Source: DAOUJW01 sp034422115
GTDB taxonomy: Bacteria > Chloroflexota > Dehalococcoidia > Lucifugimonadales > UBA2985
Direction of reading: 5' to 3'
DNA length: 64,000 bases
Assembly: GCA_034422115.1 (NCBI GenBank)
Contig: DAOUJW010000005.1
Span: 1 to 64,000 of the forward strand
Within the stretch, counting starts at the first letter, position 1, and each line of letters begins with the position of its first letter. Below are positions 26,658-34,781 of this stretch, in pieces. The notes beneath the pieces are model-generated. The model did no database searches. It was not told where the DNA came from and was given only the letters and a program-made list of their open reading frames with translations. Made by a program: the position numbers and the translations under genes.

Positions 26658-27818
26658 ATGAATAGGCTTTACCCGATATGGAGATGGATTATCTTAACGG
26701 CGCTGACGGCCTGCCTTGTGCTGGCAACGGCGGGGTGCAGCAAAGAGACGCCACAGACTGCTGAGAATATCCCAATAGCTGCCCTTTTCTACCAGTGGTT
26801 TGGTTATGAACATGACCGTGAGAGCGGCTGGCCTGCCACTGGCGGTCTTGGGACATTCCACTGGAACGACATAGTCAACGATCAGTTAATTACGGGCTTT
26901 GTGGCGAACCGCCCGGAGATAGGCTACTACGCCAGCGATAACGACGACACCATCGCGTGGCAGCTTGACCGGATGGAAGAGGCTGGCATAGATACCATCA
27001 TTGTCTCTTGGTGGGGCTGGGGAGACTCAGACCTGGATGGCGCCTATGACGGTTACATTGAGCAGCGCAGCCACGACGCCCTCATTCGCCTGCTGGACTA
27101 CGTACGGTCGCAAGATCTCCCCTTCAAGGTAGCTTTGATGGTGGAGCCGTGGCCGGACATTGTGGCTCCAACAATCGACCACAAACCTGTGCCCGGTACG
27201 GCCAAGGGCTTGTCTGAGAGCAAAAAGCAGATGATTCTGGACTACGTGTGGGACAATGTCTACAGCGTTTATCCGGACCTCATTTTCAACTGGCAGGGCA
27301 AGCCGCTCCTGGCCGCGGTCGGCGAGCTGTATTTTGAGCCAAACGAGGACTCTCCCGGAGACAGGTTCACGCTCCGCAGCTTCCGGTTCAAGGAGGGTGA
27401 CTTTGACCCAGGGAACGCCTGGGACTGGATCATCACGGAGTCGCTGCCCTACTTCCAGACAACGGACAACGCCGTCATCCTCTCGCCTAGATATGATGAG
27501 TGGTTCCTGGCCGCCGCCAATCCCGACTGGTGGCCCGAAGCTTGGGGCCGCAGGGACACCGGTCCTTTAAGACGTGACCCGTATCTTGCCGAGGGCCTGT
27601 ACGACTCCGAATGGCGCCAAGTATTTGACAGGCGCGAGGACGTCGACCTTGTGATTCTGTGGGCCTGGAACTCGTGGATGGAACAGCTCTATATAGAGCC
27701 GGACGACGGACAGGGGGTTTACCCCGCCGGAGACGGTCTGGTCCGCAAGACGGCCCACTACGCCAACCTCTTCCGCTCAGGGCTGCCCTTTGAATCTTTT
27801 GAGGAGGATGCCCCATGA
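26658..27818 (+). CDS. GH99-like lipoprotein, copy 2
   Basis: A 386-aa paralogue of the previous gene, with the same TACLVLATAGC lipobox and core architecture: ITTIIVSWWGWGDSD-like strand near residue 115 and WAWNSWMEQLYIEPD near residue 335. At the first catalytic position of the NExxE motif it has Ser where copy 1 has Glu. The ATG at 26658 lies 63 bp after copy 1. Its stop overlaps the ATG of copy 3 (ATGA), so copies 2 and 3 are translated together. Confidence 0.72.
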   Translation: MNRLYPIWRWIILTALTACLVLATAGCSKETPQTAENIPIAALFYQWFGYEHDRESGWPATGGLGTFHWNDIVNDQLITGFVANRPEIGYYASDNDDTIAWQLDRMEEAGIDTIIVSWWGWGDSDLDGAYDGYIEQRSHDALIRLLDYVRSQDLPFKVALMVEPWPDIVAPTIDHKPVPGTAKGLSESKKQMILDYVWDNVYSVYPDLIFNWQGKPLLAAVGELYFEPNEDSPGDRFTLRSFRFKEGDFDPGNAWDWIITESLPYFQTTDNAVILSPRYDEWFLAAANPDWWPEAWGRRDTGPLRRDPYLAEGLYDSEWRQVFDRREDVDLVILWAWNSWMEQLYIEPDDGQGVYPAGDGLVRKTAHYANLFRSGLPFESFEEDAP

Positions 27819-29026
27819 TGAAAACATGGCTTGTCCTTACGTCCCTCTTGGCCTGCCTCTTGCTCGCGGTGATTGGATGTAGCGAGACAGCGCCAGGCCC
27901 AACGCCGACTCACACCCAGGAGCCGGTGCAGTACGCACCCAACGACGCGCCCATAGCCACTCTCTTCTATCCCACTCACGGGTTCCAGCAGACCCCTCCC
28001 TATGAGGCCACCGGCGGCAGGGGTACGACCCACTGGAACCTCTACGGCCCGCCGGGAGCCGACCAGCCCTTCCCATGGACCGGTTTCACGACCACCTGGC
28101 CGGAGATTGGTTGGTACGCCTCCAAAGATATAGAGACCATCAAGTGGCAGGTTGAGCAAATGCAAAGGGCCGGCATCGACACCATCATAATCTCCTGGTT
28201 CGGATGGGGTGATTCCGAGCTCGATGGCACTGGAGACTCAGAGGGACTGTTTGCTCAGTACCAAGAGGCCGCCATTATGTTGCTGGACCATATCAAAGAC
28301 AACAACATCCCAATGAAGTTCGCTCTGCTTGTCGAGGCGTTTACATTCTACGTTGGCGGGGCAACGTCAATATCCACCAATGACCTTACAGATGAGCAGC
28401 GGCAGATTGTCACTGACTACGCGTGGGATAACTTCTACCACCCTTCCAAGTACGGCAACTTTGCATTGCAGTTGGATGAGAAACCTGCCCTATTCAGTGT
28501 CCCGGATGTAAAGGGCGGTTGGTGGAGAAATCATGACTGGACCGACGCGCGGTTCAAGCTAATAGAAGTTTCCAACTACCACGAGGATGAAGACGAGTTC
28601 ACTACCGACTATGTCTACCTGGATCCGCCGTCTGCCATCCCAGGCATCGACGGGGTTGTAAACATCTGGCCACGGTTCACCAGCGTGGTCACCTATGCCT
28701 CAAACAGCCCTTACTTCCCCTGGTACAACCCTCCGGTGGGAGGAGACCCCGACAGACCCGTAAATCTTCCCGAAGTCGATCCCCTAGGCACGGACGGGAA
28801 GTACGACGAAGCCTGGCAGCAGATAATTGAGCATCCCAGACGCTCTGAAATCAACCTGGTCTGGATATGGTACTGGAACTCCTACTGGGAGGTCTGCTAC
28901 ATAGAGCCTGATGCCGGTATTGGCGCCTACGCCGTGGGCGACCTGTACGTACGCAAGACCGCCCACTACGCCAACCTCTTCCGTTCAGGGCTGCCATTTG
29001 AGCATTTTGAGAGGGATGCAAGATAA
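27815..29026 (+). CDS. GH99-like lipoprotein, copy 3
   Basis: A 403-aa paralogue with lipoprotein signal (LLAVIGC, Cys near residue 22) and a Thr/Pro linker. The strand motif is IIISWFGWGDSE and the C-terminal motif WYWNSYWEVCYIEPD, again with Ser for the first Glu. The C-terminal sequences of copies 2 and 3 are closely alike (RKTAHYANLFRSGLPFE), so they are the more recent duplicates. The ATG at 27815 overlaps the copy 2 stop and GAGGAGG lies upstream inside that gene. Confidence 0.72.
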   Translation: MMKTWLVLTSLLACLLLAVIGCSETAPGPTPTHTQEPVQYAPNDAPIATLFYPTHGFQQTPPYEATGGRGTTHWNLYGPPGADQPFPWTGFTTTWPEIGWYASKDIETIKWQVEQMQRAGIDTIIISWFGWGDSELDGTGDSEGLFAQYQEAAIMLLDHIKDNNIPMKFALLVEAFTFYVGGATSISTNDLTDEQRQIVTDYAWDNFYHPSKYGNFALQLDEKPALFSVPDVKGGWWRNHDWTDARFKLIEVSNYHEDEDEFTTDYVYLDPPSAIPGIDGVVNIWPRFTSVVTYASNSPYFPWYNPPVGGDPDRPVNLPEVDPLGTDGKYDEAWQQIIEHPRRSEINLVWIWYWNSYWEVCYIEPDAGIGAYAVGDLYVRKTAHYANLFRSGLPFEHFERDAR

Positions 29027-29058
29027 CCCTGACATCTGCTCGTGGCCGCCCGCTCAGA

Positions 29059-29088
29059 TTGACACCAGGAAGGCGCGGGAATTATAAT
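29059..29088 (+). promoter_or_regulatory. Strong sigma70 promoter of the rpmH operon
   Basis: Both hexamers are perfect: TTGACA (29059-29064) and TATAAT (29083-29088), with an 18-bp spacer. The start site should fall near 29095, only about 10 nt before the rpmH ATG at 29105, so the transcript would be nearly leaderless. No Shine-Dalgarno is visible there. Confidence 0.88.
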
Positions 29089-29104
29089 CATCGCCTGTAG
29101 TCCA

Positions 29105-29242
29105 ATGACAAAACGAACCTATCAGCCAAAAGTCAGACGAAGGAAAAGGGTGCACGGCTTCTTCTCCCGCATGCAGACGCGGGGCGGCCAGAACGTCCTC
29201 AAGCGGAGGCGTTTCAAGGGCCGCCAGAGGCTCACCGTTTAG
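29105..29242 (+). CDS. rpmH: Ribosomal protein L34
   Basis: A 45-aa very basic protein of the large ribosomal subunit, short enough to be missed by many gene callers. MTKRTYQPKVRRRKRVHGF and the GRQRL-type end are the universal L34 pattern. It lies at the head of rpmH-rnpA-yidD-yidC-jag, the conserved block usually beside oriC, and directly behind the near-consensus promoter. No dnaA is in the window. Confidence 0.96.
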   Translation: MTKRTYQPKVRRRKRVHGFFSRMQTRGGQNVLKRRRFKGRQRLTV

Positions 29243-29284
29243 GCGCCGGCGCCGTTGGTTCCTTCGCCGCTTGCTCTCAACTGA

Positions 29285-29647
29285 ATGCAAAAAGAGCTAC
29301 GCCTCAAGAAGGCGCAGGAGTTCTCTCACATCTATCGCCGGGGAAGATCGTGGGCCAATGACCTGCTTGTGCTTAAGGCCATGCCCAACGGCACGGACGG
29401 CAGGAACAGGTACGGCTTCTCCGTGAGCAAGCGCACCGGCAACGCGGTGGTGAGGAACACCATAAAGCGAAGGACGAGGGAGGCCGTGCGCAACACGCCC
29501 ACCGTGGGAGGCTGGGACATGATATTCATCGCCCGACGGGGAGCGGGTTCGGCGGACTACCACAAGCTGAGCGCATCGGTGAGGGACCTGCTTCGAAGGG
29601 GAAAGCTCCTGGAGCGCACTACGCAGTCGGAGAAGCTGAAGGCATGA
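29285..29647 (+). CDS. rnpA: Ribonuclease P protein component
   Basis: The protein subunit that assists RNase P RNA in maturing tRNA 5' ends. The 120-aa product carries the RNR motif region (GFSVSKRTGNAVVRNTIKRR, about residues 43-62) and YRRGRSWAN near residue 17. It starts at an ATG 43 nt after rpmH and its stop overlaps the yidD start (ATGA), so it is translated with yidD. Confidence 0.96.
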   Translation: MQKELRLKKAQEFSHIYRRGRSWANDLLVLKAMPNGTDGRNRYGFSVSKRTGNAVVRNTIKRRTREAVRNTPTVGGWDMIFIARRGAGSADYHKLSASVRDLLRRGKLLERTTQSEKLKA

Positions 29648-29853
29648 AGCGGGGAGCGCTGGGAGCCATACGCCTCTACCAGAGGGCGATTTCGCCGTAC
29701 CTGCCAACGTCCTGTCGCTACGAGCCCACCTGCTCACACTACTCCCACGAGGCTATAGACAGGTACGGGCTTGTGCGCGGCGTGTGGATGAGCCTGGGCC
29801 GGCTGGCCAGATGCACGCCCATTGGCGGGACAGGCTATGACCCGGTCCCCTGA
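29644..29853 (+). CDS. yidD: Membrane protein insertion efficiency factor YidD
   Basis: A 69-aa peripheral membrane protein thought to aid YidC-dependent insertion. The conserved YQRAISPYLPTSCRYEPTCSHY and the RLARCTPIGGTGYDPVP ending are clear. It overlaps rnpA by 4 bp upstream and the propeller lipoprotein start downstream. Confidence 0.96.
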   Translation: MKRGALGAIRLYQRAISPYLPTSCRYEPTCSHYSHEAIDRYGLVRGVWMSLGRLARCTPIGGTGYDPVP

Positions 29854-31105
29854 GGCGCGCCGTACCGGACGCGGCTGGTGGTTCCTTGCCCTCTCACTGG
29901 CAGTCATAGTCCTTGCGGGCTGCGACGCGCGAGACCTGGGCCCGGACTCCGGATGGTCGGGCGCAGCGGTGACCGAGGACGCGGTGTACATCGGCTCCCG
30001 CGAGGATGAGCTGCTGGCCCTGGACAGGACCAACGGCGCGCTGCTCTGGAGCTTCCCTCAGGAGGGCCAGGAGGAGGACGGACTGCAGGGCATCTACTCC
30101 ACCCCGGCGGTGACCGATGGCTTTGTGCTGATGGGCGGGTACAACGGCGTTCTCTACGCCGTGGACCCGGAGTCGAGGCAGAAGCTGTGGGAGTTCCGCA
30201 CGGAGGACAGCATAGTGGGGTCGCCGGCGCTGGTGTATGAAATGGAGGAGGCTGTTGCAACTCCAACCCCGCTGGAGGCGACTCCGACCCCCGGTTTCTC
30301 GGTAACCCCGACTCCGCAAGCTGATGACATGCCCGCCGAAGACCCGGCCGCCGGCAGGCTGGAGACGATAGTCGTGGGATCGTCCGACGGGAACCTGTAC
30401 GCACTGGACGCCAATGGCACGGAGCAGTGGCGGTTTGAGACGGGCAACAAGATATGGTCCACGCCGGTGGTCTACGAGGACGTGGTGTACTTCGGGTCCC
30501 TGGACCACAACGTCTACGCCGTAGCCATCAGGAACATGGGCGCTCACAGGGCGGGCGACGAGGTGTGGCGGTTCGAGACAGAGGGCGCGGTTGCAGCCAC
30601 GCCCCTCGTCCTGAACGGGCGCGTCTACATCGGCTCCTTTGACCGCAAGTTCTACGCCCTAGACGCGAGCACCGGCCAGGAGTCTTGGGCCGCGCCCTTC
30701 GAGGCGGGCAACTGGCTCTGGTCTACGGCCGTCTCCGACGGCGCGACCGTCTACGTCGCATCACTGGACGGCAACCTGTACGCCCTGGACGCCACAAACG
30801 GAACGGAGCGATGGCGGTTTGAGACTGACCCCAAAAGCCCCATAATCGCTGCGCCTGCGCTGGTCCCGGCGGGCGTGGCCGTGGCCACGGACAACGGCGA
30901 CGTTTACCTGGTGCGCACCACGGACGGCACGGAGATAAGGGGAGTCCCGGACTTCGACCACATACGCGCGCCTTTGACAGCATCGGGTTCAATCGTCTAC
31001 TTTAGCGCTATGGACCACACCGTCCGCGCCGTCGACCTGCAGCAGGGGTTCTGGACGGAGATGTGGTGCTTCAACACAAAGGAGTCCACGGCCCGGTGCG
31101 AGTAG
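29837..31105 (+). CDS. PQQ-binding-like beta-propeller lipoprotein
   Basis: A 422-aa lipoprotein: signal to VIVLAGC, then a beta-propeller of PQQ/BamB-type blades recognised by repeated YIGS-DxxLYALD/NG-xxW-F patterns (for example LYALDANGTEQWRFETGN and LYALDATNGTERWRFETD). A Thr/Pro-rich insert (about residues 140-165) interrupts the blades. The ATG at 29837 overlaps the yidD end by 17 bp; a TTG at 29822 is possible but less likely. This insertion between yidD and yidC is unusual. A BamB-like role in envelope assembly is a guess from the fold and the neighbours. Confidence 0.85.
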   Translation: MTRSPEARRTGRGWWFLALSLAVIVLAGCDARDLGPDSGWSGAAVTEDAVYIGSREDELLALDRTNGALLWSFPQEGQEEDGLQGIYSTPAVTDGFVLMGGYNGVLYAVDPESRQKLWEFRTEDSIVGSPALVYEMEEAVATPTPLEATPTPGFSVTPTPQADDMPAEDPAAGRLETIVVGSSDGNLYALDANGTEQWRFETGNKIWSTPVVYEDVVYFGSLDHNVYAVAIRNMGAHRAGDEVWRFETEGAVAATPLVLNGRVYIGSFDRKFYALDASTGQESWAAPFEAGNWLWSTAVSDGATVYVASLDGNLYALDATNGTERWRFETDPKSPIIAAPALVPAGVAVATDNGDVYLVRTTDGTEIRGVPDFDHIRAPLTASGSIVYFSAMDHTVRAVDLQQGFWTEMWCFNTKESTARCE

Positions 31106-31172
31106 AGGCCGCAAAGGACGCATGAGAGCAATGCAATTGACAACTGAGTCGCAGAGGGCAGAGAGGTAGCGC

Positions 31173-32069
31173 GTGCTGGAACTGATTGCAACAGTGTGGA
31201 ACCAGCTCATCCTGGGTCCCATGATAAACATCCTGGTGCTGCTGTACGCCCTGTTCTTCGCCAACTTCGGCGCCAGCATCCTGGTGTTCACTGTGATCAT
31301 CCGCGTGGTCACCCTGCCCCTGACGCTGAAACAGATCCGGATGACCAAGAAGATGTCCGAGATCCAGCCCCTGGCGATGGAGATCCGCCAGAAGTACCCG
31401 GACGACAGGCAGAAGCAGTCCCAGGAGACCATGCGCCTGTACAAGGAGAAGGGCGTCAACCCCCTGGGATGTCTGGGCCCCATGTTCATCCAGATGCCCA
31501 TCTGGATTGGCCTGTACCAGGCCATCATCCAGACCCTGCCGGACCACCCGGAGCGTCTGGCGGGGCTGTCGCAGAAGTTGTACGCCTGGCTGCCCCTGGT
31601 AAACGAGGCCATTCCCCTGGACAGCCGCTTCCTGTGGCTGGACCTGGCAGAACCGCCTCGATTCGTGCTGCCGGTGCTGGTGGGCATATCCATGTGGGCC
31701 GTTCAGAAGACGTCGACGGTGCAGCCGGCGGACCCGCGGCAGGCGCAGACAACCCAGATGATGCTCTGGCTCATGCCAATGATGCTCATGTTCTTCTCCT
31801 TCTCACTGCCCAGCGGCCTGTCTCTGTACTGGGTGGCGTCCAACATGATTCAGATGGGGATACAATACTTTGTTGCCGGCTGGGGAGGCCTGCTCCCCAC
31901 TCGAAGGCCGGGGCCAAGCGCCCAGCCAACGCCAGCCCAGCCGGTCAAGGAGAGCGCAGAAGATGGAAACGACGATGGAAGTGACGGCAAGGTCAGTCGA
32001 GGAAGCAATAGAAATCGCCCTAGACCAGCTAGGCGCAGAGCGCGATCAGGTCGAAATAGACGTAATTAG
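31173..32069 (+). CDS. yidC: Membrane protein insertase YidC/Oxa1
   Basis: Inserts membrane proteins alone or with Sec. At 298 aa it is the short Gram-positive-like form, lacking the large periplasmic domain. Hydrophobic helices plus the family phrases GASILVFTVIIRVVTLPLT, LGPMFIQMPIWIGLYQAI and MPMMLMFFSFSLPSGLSLYW are present. The GTG at 31173 follows AGAGAGGTAG. The polar C-terminal tail, rich in Arg, overlaps the start of jag by about 107 bp in another frame. Confidence 0.93.
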   Translation: MLELIATVWNQLILGPMINILVLLYALFFANFGASILVFTVIIRVVTLPLTLKQIRMTKKMSEIQPLAMEIRQKYPDDRQKQSQETMRLYKEKGVNPLGCLGPMFIQMPIWIGLYQAIIQTLPDHPERLAGLSQKLYAWLPLVNEAIPLDSRFLWLDLAEPPRFVLPVLVGISMWAVQKTSTVQPADPRQAQTTQMMLWLMPMMLMFFSFSLPSGLSLYWVASNMIQMGIQYFVAGWGGLLPTRRPGPSAQPTPAQPVKESAEDGNDDGSDGKVSRGSNRNRPRPARRRARSGRNRRN

Positions 32070-32601
32070 CCAGGGCAAGGGCGGCATACTTGGGTTTGGC
32101 GCGGAGCCTGCCCGCATAAAGGTGACCCTGGCCTCGCTGCCCTCCAACCTGCCGGCTGTGGCGAAGCTCACCGTGGACAGCCTGCTCAGGTCCATGAAGG
32201 TTTCGGCCACGGCCACGCCAAGGCCGCAGCTGGAGGGTGAAGAGGACACCATAGAGATGGACATAGAGGGCGAGGACTCCGGGCTGCTCATCGGGCGGCG
32301 CGGCGAGACCCTCCGCGCCCTGCAGTTCACGGTGAACCTCCTGGTGGGCCAGAGGACAAACGGCCGGGTCATCCTGGACGTGGAGGGGTATCGAGAGCGG
32401 CGCTACAACTCGCTGAGGGCCCTGGCGTCGAGGGTCGCGGAGCGAGTGGCCTCTACGGGACGCTCCATCACCCTGGAGCCCATGGCCCCCAACGAGCGGC
32501 GGGTGATCCACATGGCCCTGGCGGACAACCCCAGGGTTGCCACGGAGAGCACGGGCGTGGGAGAGAGCCGGAAGATAACGGTGCTTCCCAAGCGGGACTA
32601 G
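31963..32601 (+). CDS. jag: Jag/SpoIIIJ-associated RNA-binding protein (KH-R3H)
   Basis: A 212-aa RNA-binding protein always found beside yidC: N-terminal Jag domain (SVEEAIEIALDQLGAERD, KGGILGFGAEPARI), KH domain with the IGRRGETLRALQ loop (about residues 108-120) and a C-terminal R3H segment (MAPNERRVIHMAL). The ATG at 31963 is preceded by AAGGAG and keeps the Jag domain intact; an earlier ATG lies deep in yidC. The overlap with yidC is long but common in this locus. Confidence 0.92.
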   Translation: METTMEVTARSVEEAIEIALDQLGAERDQVEIDVISQGKGGILGFGAEPARIKVTLASLPSNLPAVAKLTVDSLLRSMKVSATATPRPQLEGEEDTIEMDIEGEDSGLLIGRRGETLRALQFTVNLLVGQRTNGRVILDVEGYRERRYNSLRALASRVAERVASTGRSITLEPMAPNERRVIHMALADNPRVATESTGVGESRKITVLPKRD

Positions 32602-32626
32602 CCAGCCGTAAGCCCACGGAAGCTCA

Positions 32627-33490
32627 ATGACCTCCTTCATCCGCGTCCTGCTTGCGGCCGTTGCCGTCACGCTGCTGGTCGCGGCGTGTGAGGAACTGCC
32701 ATCCCCAACGGCAACGCCCGAGGCGCCAGATGATGGTCCGACATTGTCCATAATGGTCGCTCCCGTTCCGGCCGACATCCCCGCCTACGACCGCGGCGAA
32801 TGGCGGCACTGGATAGACGAGGACAGGGACTGCCAGGACACGCGCCAGGAGGTGCTCATCGAGGAGTCGGTTTCACCCGTGGAGTACAAAGACGCCGATG
32901 AATGCAGGGTGGCGTCGGGGGAGTGGAACGGCCCGTACACCGGTGAGCAGTTCACCGACCCCAGCGACCTGGACGTAGACCACATGGTCCCCCTTGGGAA
33001 CGCGCACCGCTCCGGCGGATGGGCGTGGAGTGAATCAAGAAGGAGGGATTACGCCAACGACCTCTCCTACGACGGCCACCTGATAGCGGTGCAGAACTCG
33101 GCAAACCGGGCCAAGGGCGCGGACGGGCCGGAGGAATGGAGGCCACCCGACCGGGGCTACTGGTGCCAGTACGCCATGGACTGGACCACCATAAAGAACA
33201 CCTGGAAGCTGACCGCGACCTCCTCGGAGGCGGCCGCCCTCTCCGAGATGCTGAACACCTGCACGCCTCAAGTGACGCTCACACGGGTGGAGTCTACCCA
33301 GCCTCAGCCGCCTACGCCAACTTCAGTGGGAACCCCGGCATCCGTAGCACTCTACGATTCCTGCGATGCGGCTGAGGCCGCCGGGGAGGAGCGCGTGCAG
33401 GGCAGCCAAGGCAACGGCCGCGGCTTCCCGCAGGAAATGGTGCCCTCCGCCCGCGACGGGGACGGCGACGGCGTTGTCTGTGAGAAGTAA
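32627..33490 (+). CDS. Secreted HNH-type nuclease (DUF1524-like) with C-terminal Excalibur domain
   Basis: A 287-aa lipoprotein (LLVAAC, Cys near residue 21). The middle has SDLDVDHMVPLGNAHRSGGW and NDLSYDGHLIAVQNSANRAKG, the DH-xP-N pattern of DUF1524/HNH endonucleases. The last 40 residues form an Excalibur calcium-binding motif (DSCDAAEAAG, DGDGDGVVCEK) often joined to extracellular nucleases. The layout suggests DNA breakdown outside the cell for nutrition. The ATG at 32627 gives a normal signal peptide. Its stop overlaps the Nudix start. Confidence 0.83.
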   Translation: MTSFIRVLLAAVAVTLLVAACEELPSPTATPEAPDDGPTLSIMVAPVPADIPAYDRGEWRHWIDEDRDCQDTRQEVLIEESVSPVEYKDADECRVASGEWNGPYTGEQFTDPSDLDVDHMVPLGNAHRSGGWAWSESRRRDYANDLSYDGHLIAVQNSANRAKGADGPEEWRPPDRGYWCQYAMDWTTIKNTWKLTATSSEAAALSEMLNTCTPQVTLTRVESTQPQPPTPTSVGTPASVALYDSCDAAEAAGEERVQGSQGNGRGFPQEMVPSARDGDGDGVVCEK

Positions 33491-33950
33491 GGTCATTGCC
33501 TACGTTACCCGCGGCCAGGAGCTGCTGGTCTTCCGGCACAGGGACTTCCCGGAGGCCGGTCTCCAAGTGCCGGGTGGGAGTATAGAAGACGGGGAAGACC
33601 CGGATGAGGCTGTGCTGCGGGAGCTGCAGGAGGAGAGCGGCCTCACGGACGTCAGGCTCGTGGGCTTACTGGGCAGGTATCTGTACAGCGCCTCGCCCAA
33701 CGCGGATGAGTCGCACGACCGCCACGTGTACCACCTGGAGCTGACCGGCCCCGCTGAGGAATCATGGCTACACTGGGAGAATGACCCAAGCGACGGCAGC
33801 CCGCCCATTGCCTTTGAGTTCTTCTGGATGAGCCTGAACAACCCTGACCTGCAGCTTGCGGGCGGCCGGGGAGACCTGCTGCATAAACTCAGGCCCAGTA
33901 CCATTCCTGCGGAGGCAGGAATCCAGGACACCCACCACGGCAAAGAATAG
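33480..33950 (+). CDS. Nudix hydrolase with repeat-derived C-terminus
   Basis: A 156-aa pyrophosphohydrolase. The full Nudix box is GGSIEDGEDPDEAVLRELQEESGL (about residues 37-60 counted across the box), with all catalytic Glu in place, so it should cleave nucleoside diphosphates linked to another group. The GTG at 33480 overlaps the nuclease stop; a TTG at 33474 is possible. The last eight or so codons (IPAEAGIQ region) lie in a dispersed palindromic repeat at 33903-33926, so the natural stop has probably been replaced by repeat sequence. Confidence 0.82.
   Translation: MRSKVIAYVTRGQELLVFRHRDFPEAGLQVPGGSIEDGEDPDEAVLRELQEESGLTDVRLVGLLGRYLYSASPNADESHDRHVYHLELTGPAEESWLHWENDPSDGSPPIAFEFFWMSLNNPDLQLAGGRGDLLHKLRPSTIPAEAGIQDTHHGKE
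33903..33926. repeat. Small palindromic repeat captured in the Nudix gene
   Basis: ATTCCTGC/GCAGGAAT with tail CCAG. It is the same sequence as at 42580 and part of the family at 14396, 54595 and 57830. Here it is translated as IPAEAGIQ, a tail that several bacteria show in many proteins through this kind of repeat insertion. Confidence 0.85.
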
Positions 33951-34000
33951 ACCCCCGCTTTCGCGAGAGTGGTTCGAAGTGGGAAGATCGCTGCCCTCCC

Positions 34001-34702
34001 CTACCGACGGTATACCTGTATGTACGTGGCGTTCAGATCTATGTAGGTATCGTCGGAGACGGGCAGCTCCACCAGAGCTACGGCCCCGTCCGGGTCCCGG
34101 CCTGTGGCCAGCATTACGTTGCGCTCCAGGGTCAGGCCGTGATAGCCGGGAACCGGGAATGCCCCCAGCACAAGCAGCTTGGCGCCCGGCGGCGAGGAGA
34201 CCGCCACCTTCTCCGCTATGTCGCCCTCGTTGTTGATGTAGTTGAACACCGTGGCAAAGTCCTCAAACCTGAGCCCCGCCCGGTGATATGTCTCATCCTC
34301 CGTGAAATCTCCGGGGATGATGAGGTCGGACGCGCCCTGCAGGCCTGAGCGTTTGAGGCTCTCGATGTTGGCCCTTGAGAACTCCACAAGCGGCTGGTCG
34401 TACTCCACGCCCACTGAGGCTATGCCGTGCACCAGCGCGGTTAGCGCCACCACCCGCCCGTCTCCCGCGCCGGCGTCCAGGAACAGGCCGGATGGGTCGA
34501 AGACCGACGTCTCCATGAGGTACTCGATGGCGGCGTTCAGGTGGCGCAGCGGCGACGGCAGGTACTGGCCCACGGCCGTCCTCTTATACGGCCCGCCCAG
34601 GTGGTGCTCGGCGGCGTCCAAGCGGTCGTAGAGGTCCTTGAGTATCTGAAAGGAGCGCTCTTTGGACAGCTGCTCGCCGCTAGACTTCTCTTGCGAATTC
34701 AT
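34001..34702 (-). CDS. Class I SAM-dependent methyltransferase
   Basis: A 233-aa Rossmann-fold methyltransferase. SAM motif I is LFLDAGAGDGRVVAL (about residues 73-87); GVEYDQPL carries the acidic residue for ribose. The remainder does not let me name the acceptor. The ATG at 34702 begins MNSQEKS. It is transcribed on the minus strand behind the molybdopterin hydroxylase gene, separated by an inverted repeat, so it may have its own promoter. Confidence 0.75.
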   Translation of the reverse strand: MNSQEKSSGEQLSKERSFQILKDLYDRLDAAEHHLGGPYKRTAVGQYLPSPLRHLNAAIEYLMETSVFDPSGLFLDAGAGDGRVVALTALVHGIASVGVEYDQPLVEFSRANIESLKRSGLQGASDLIIPGDFTEDETYHRAGLRFEDFATVFNYINNEGDIAEKVAVSSPPGAKLLVLGAFPVPGYHGLTLERNVMLATGRDPDGAVALVELPVSDDTYIDLNATYIQVYRR

Positions 34703-34715
34703 TTGACGTACATAG

Positions 34716-34748
34716 AGAGGGAGGCCCAGTTGCCCCAGGCCTCCCTCT
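34716..34748 (-). terminator. Hairpin between hydroxylase and methyltransferase genes
   Basis: An 11-bp perfect inverted repeat, AGAGGGAGGCC (34716-34726) and GGCCTCCCTCT (34738-34748), with an 11-nt loop. It lies just after the minus-strand gene stop at 34782, where a terminator is expected. No convincing T-tract follows, so termination may be weak. Confidence 0.6.
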
Positions 34749-34781
34749 TCGTTGCTCCAGTATGGCTGTTCCGTCGGAAGC

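Noticed and set aside
29105..32601. A replication origin beside rpmH
   Set aside because: The rpmH-rnpA-yidC block is often near oriC, but no dnaA, dnaN or cluster of DnaA boxes (TTATCCACA-like) is visible in the window.
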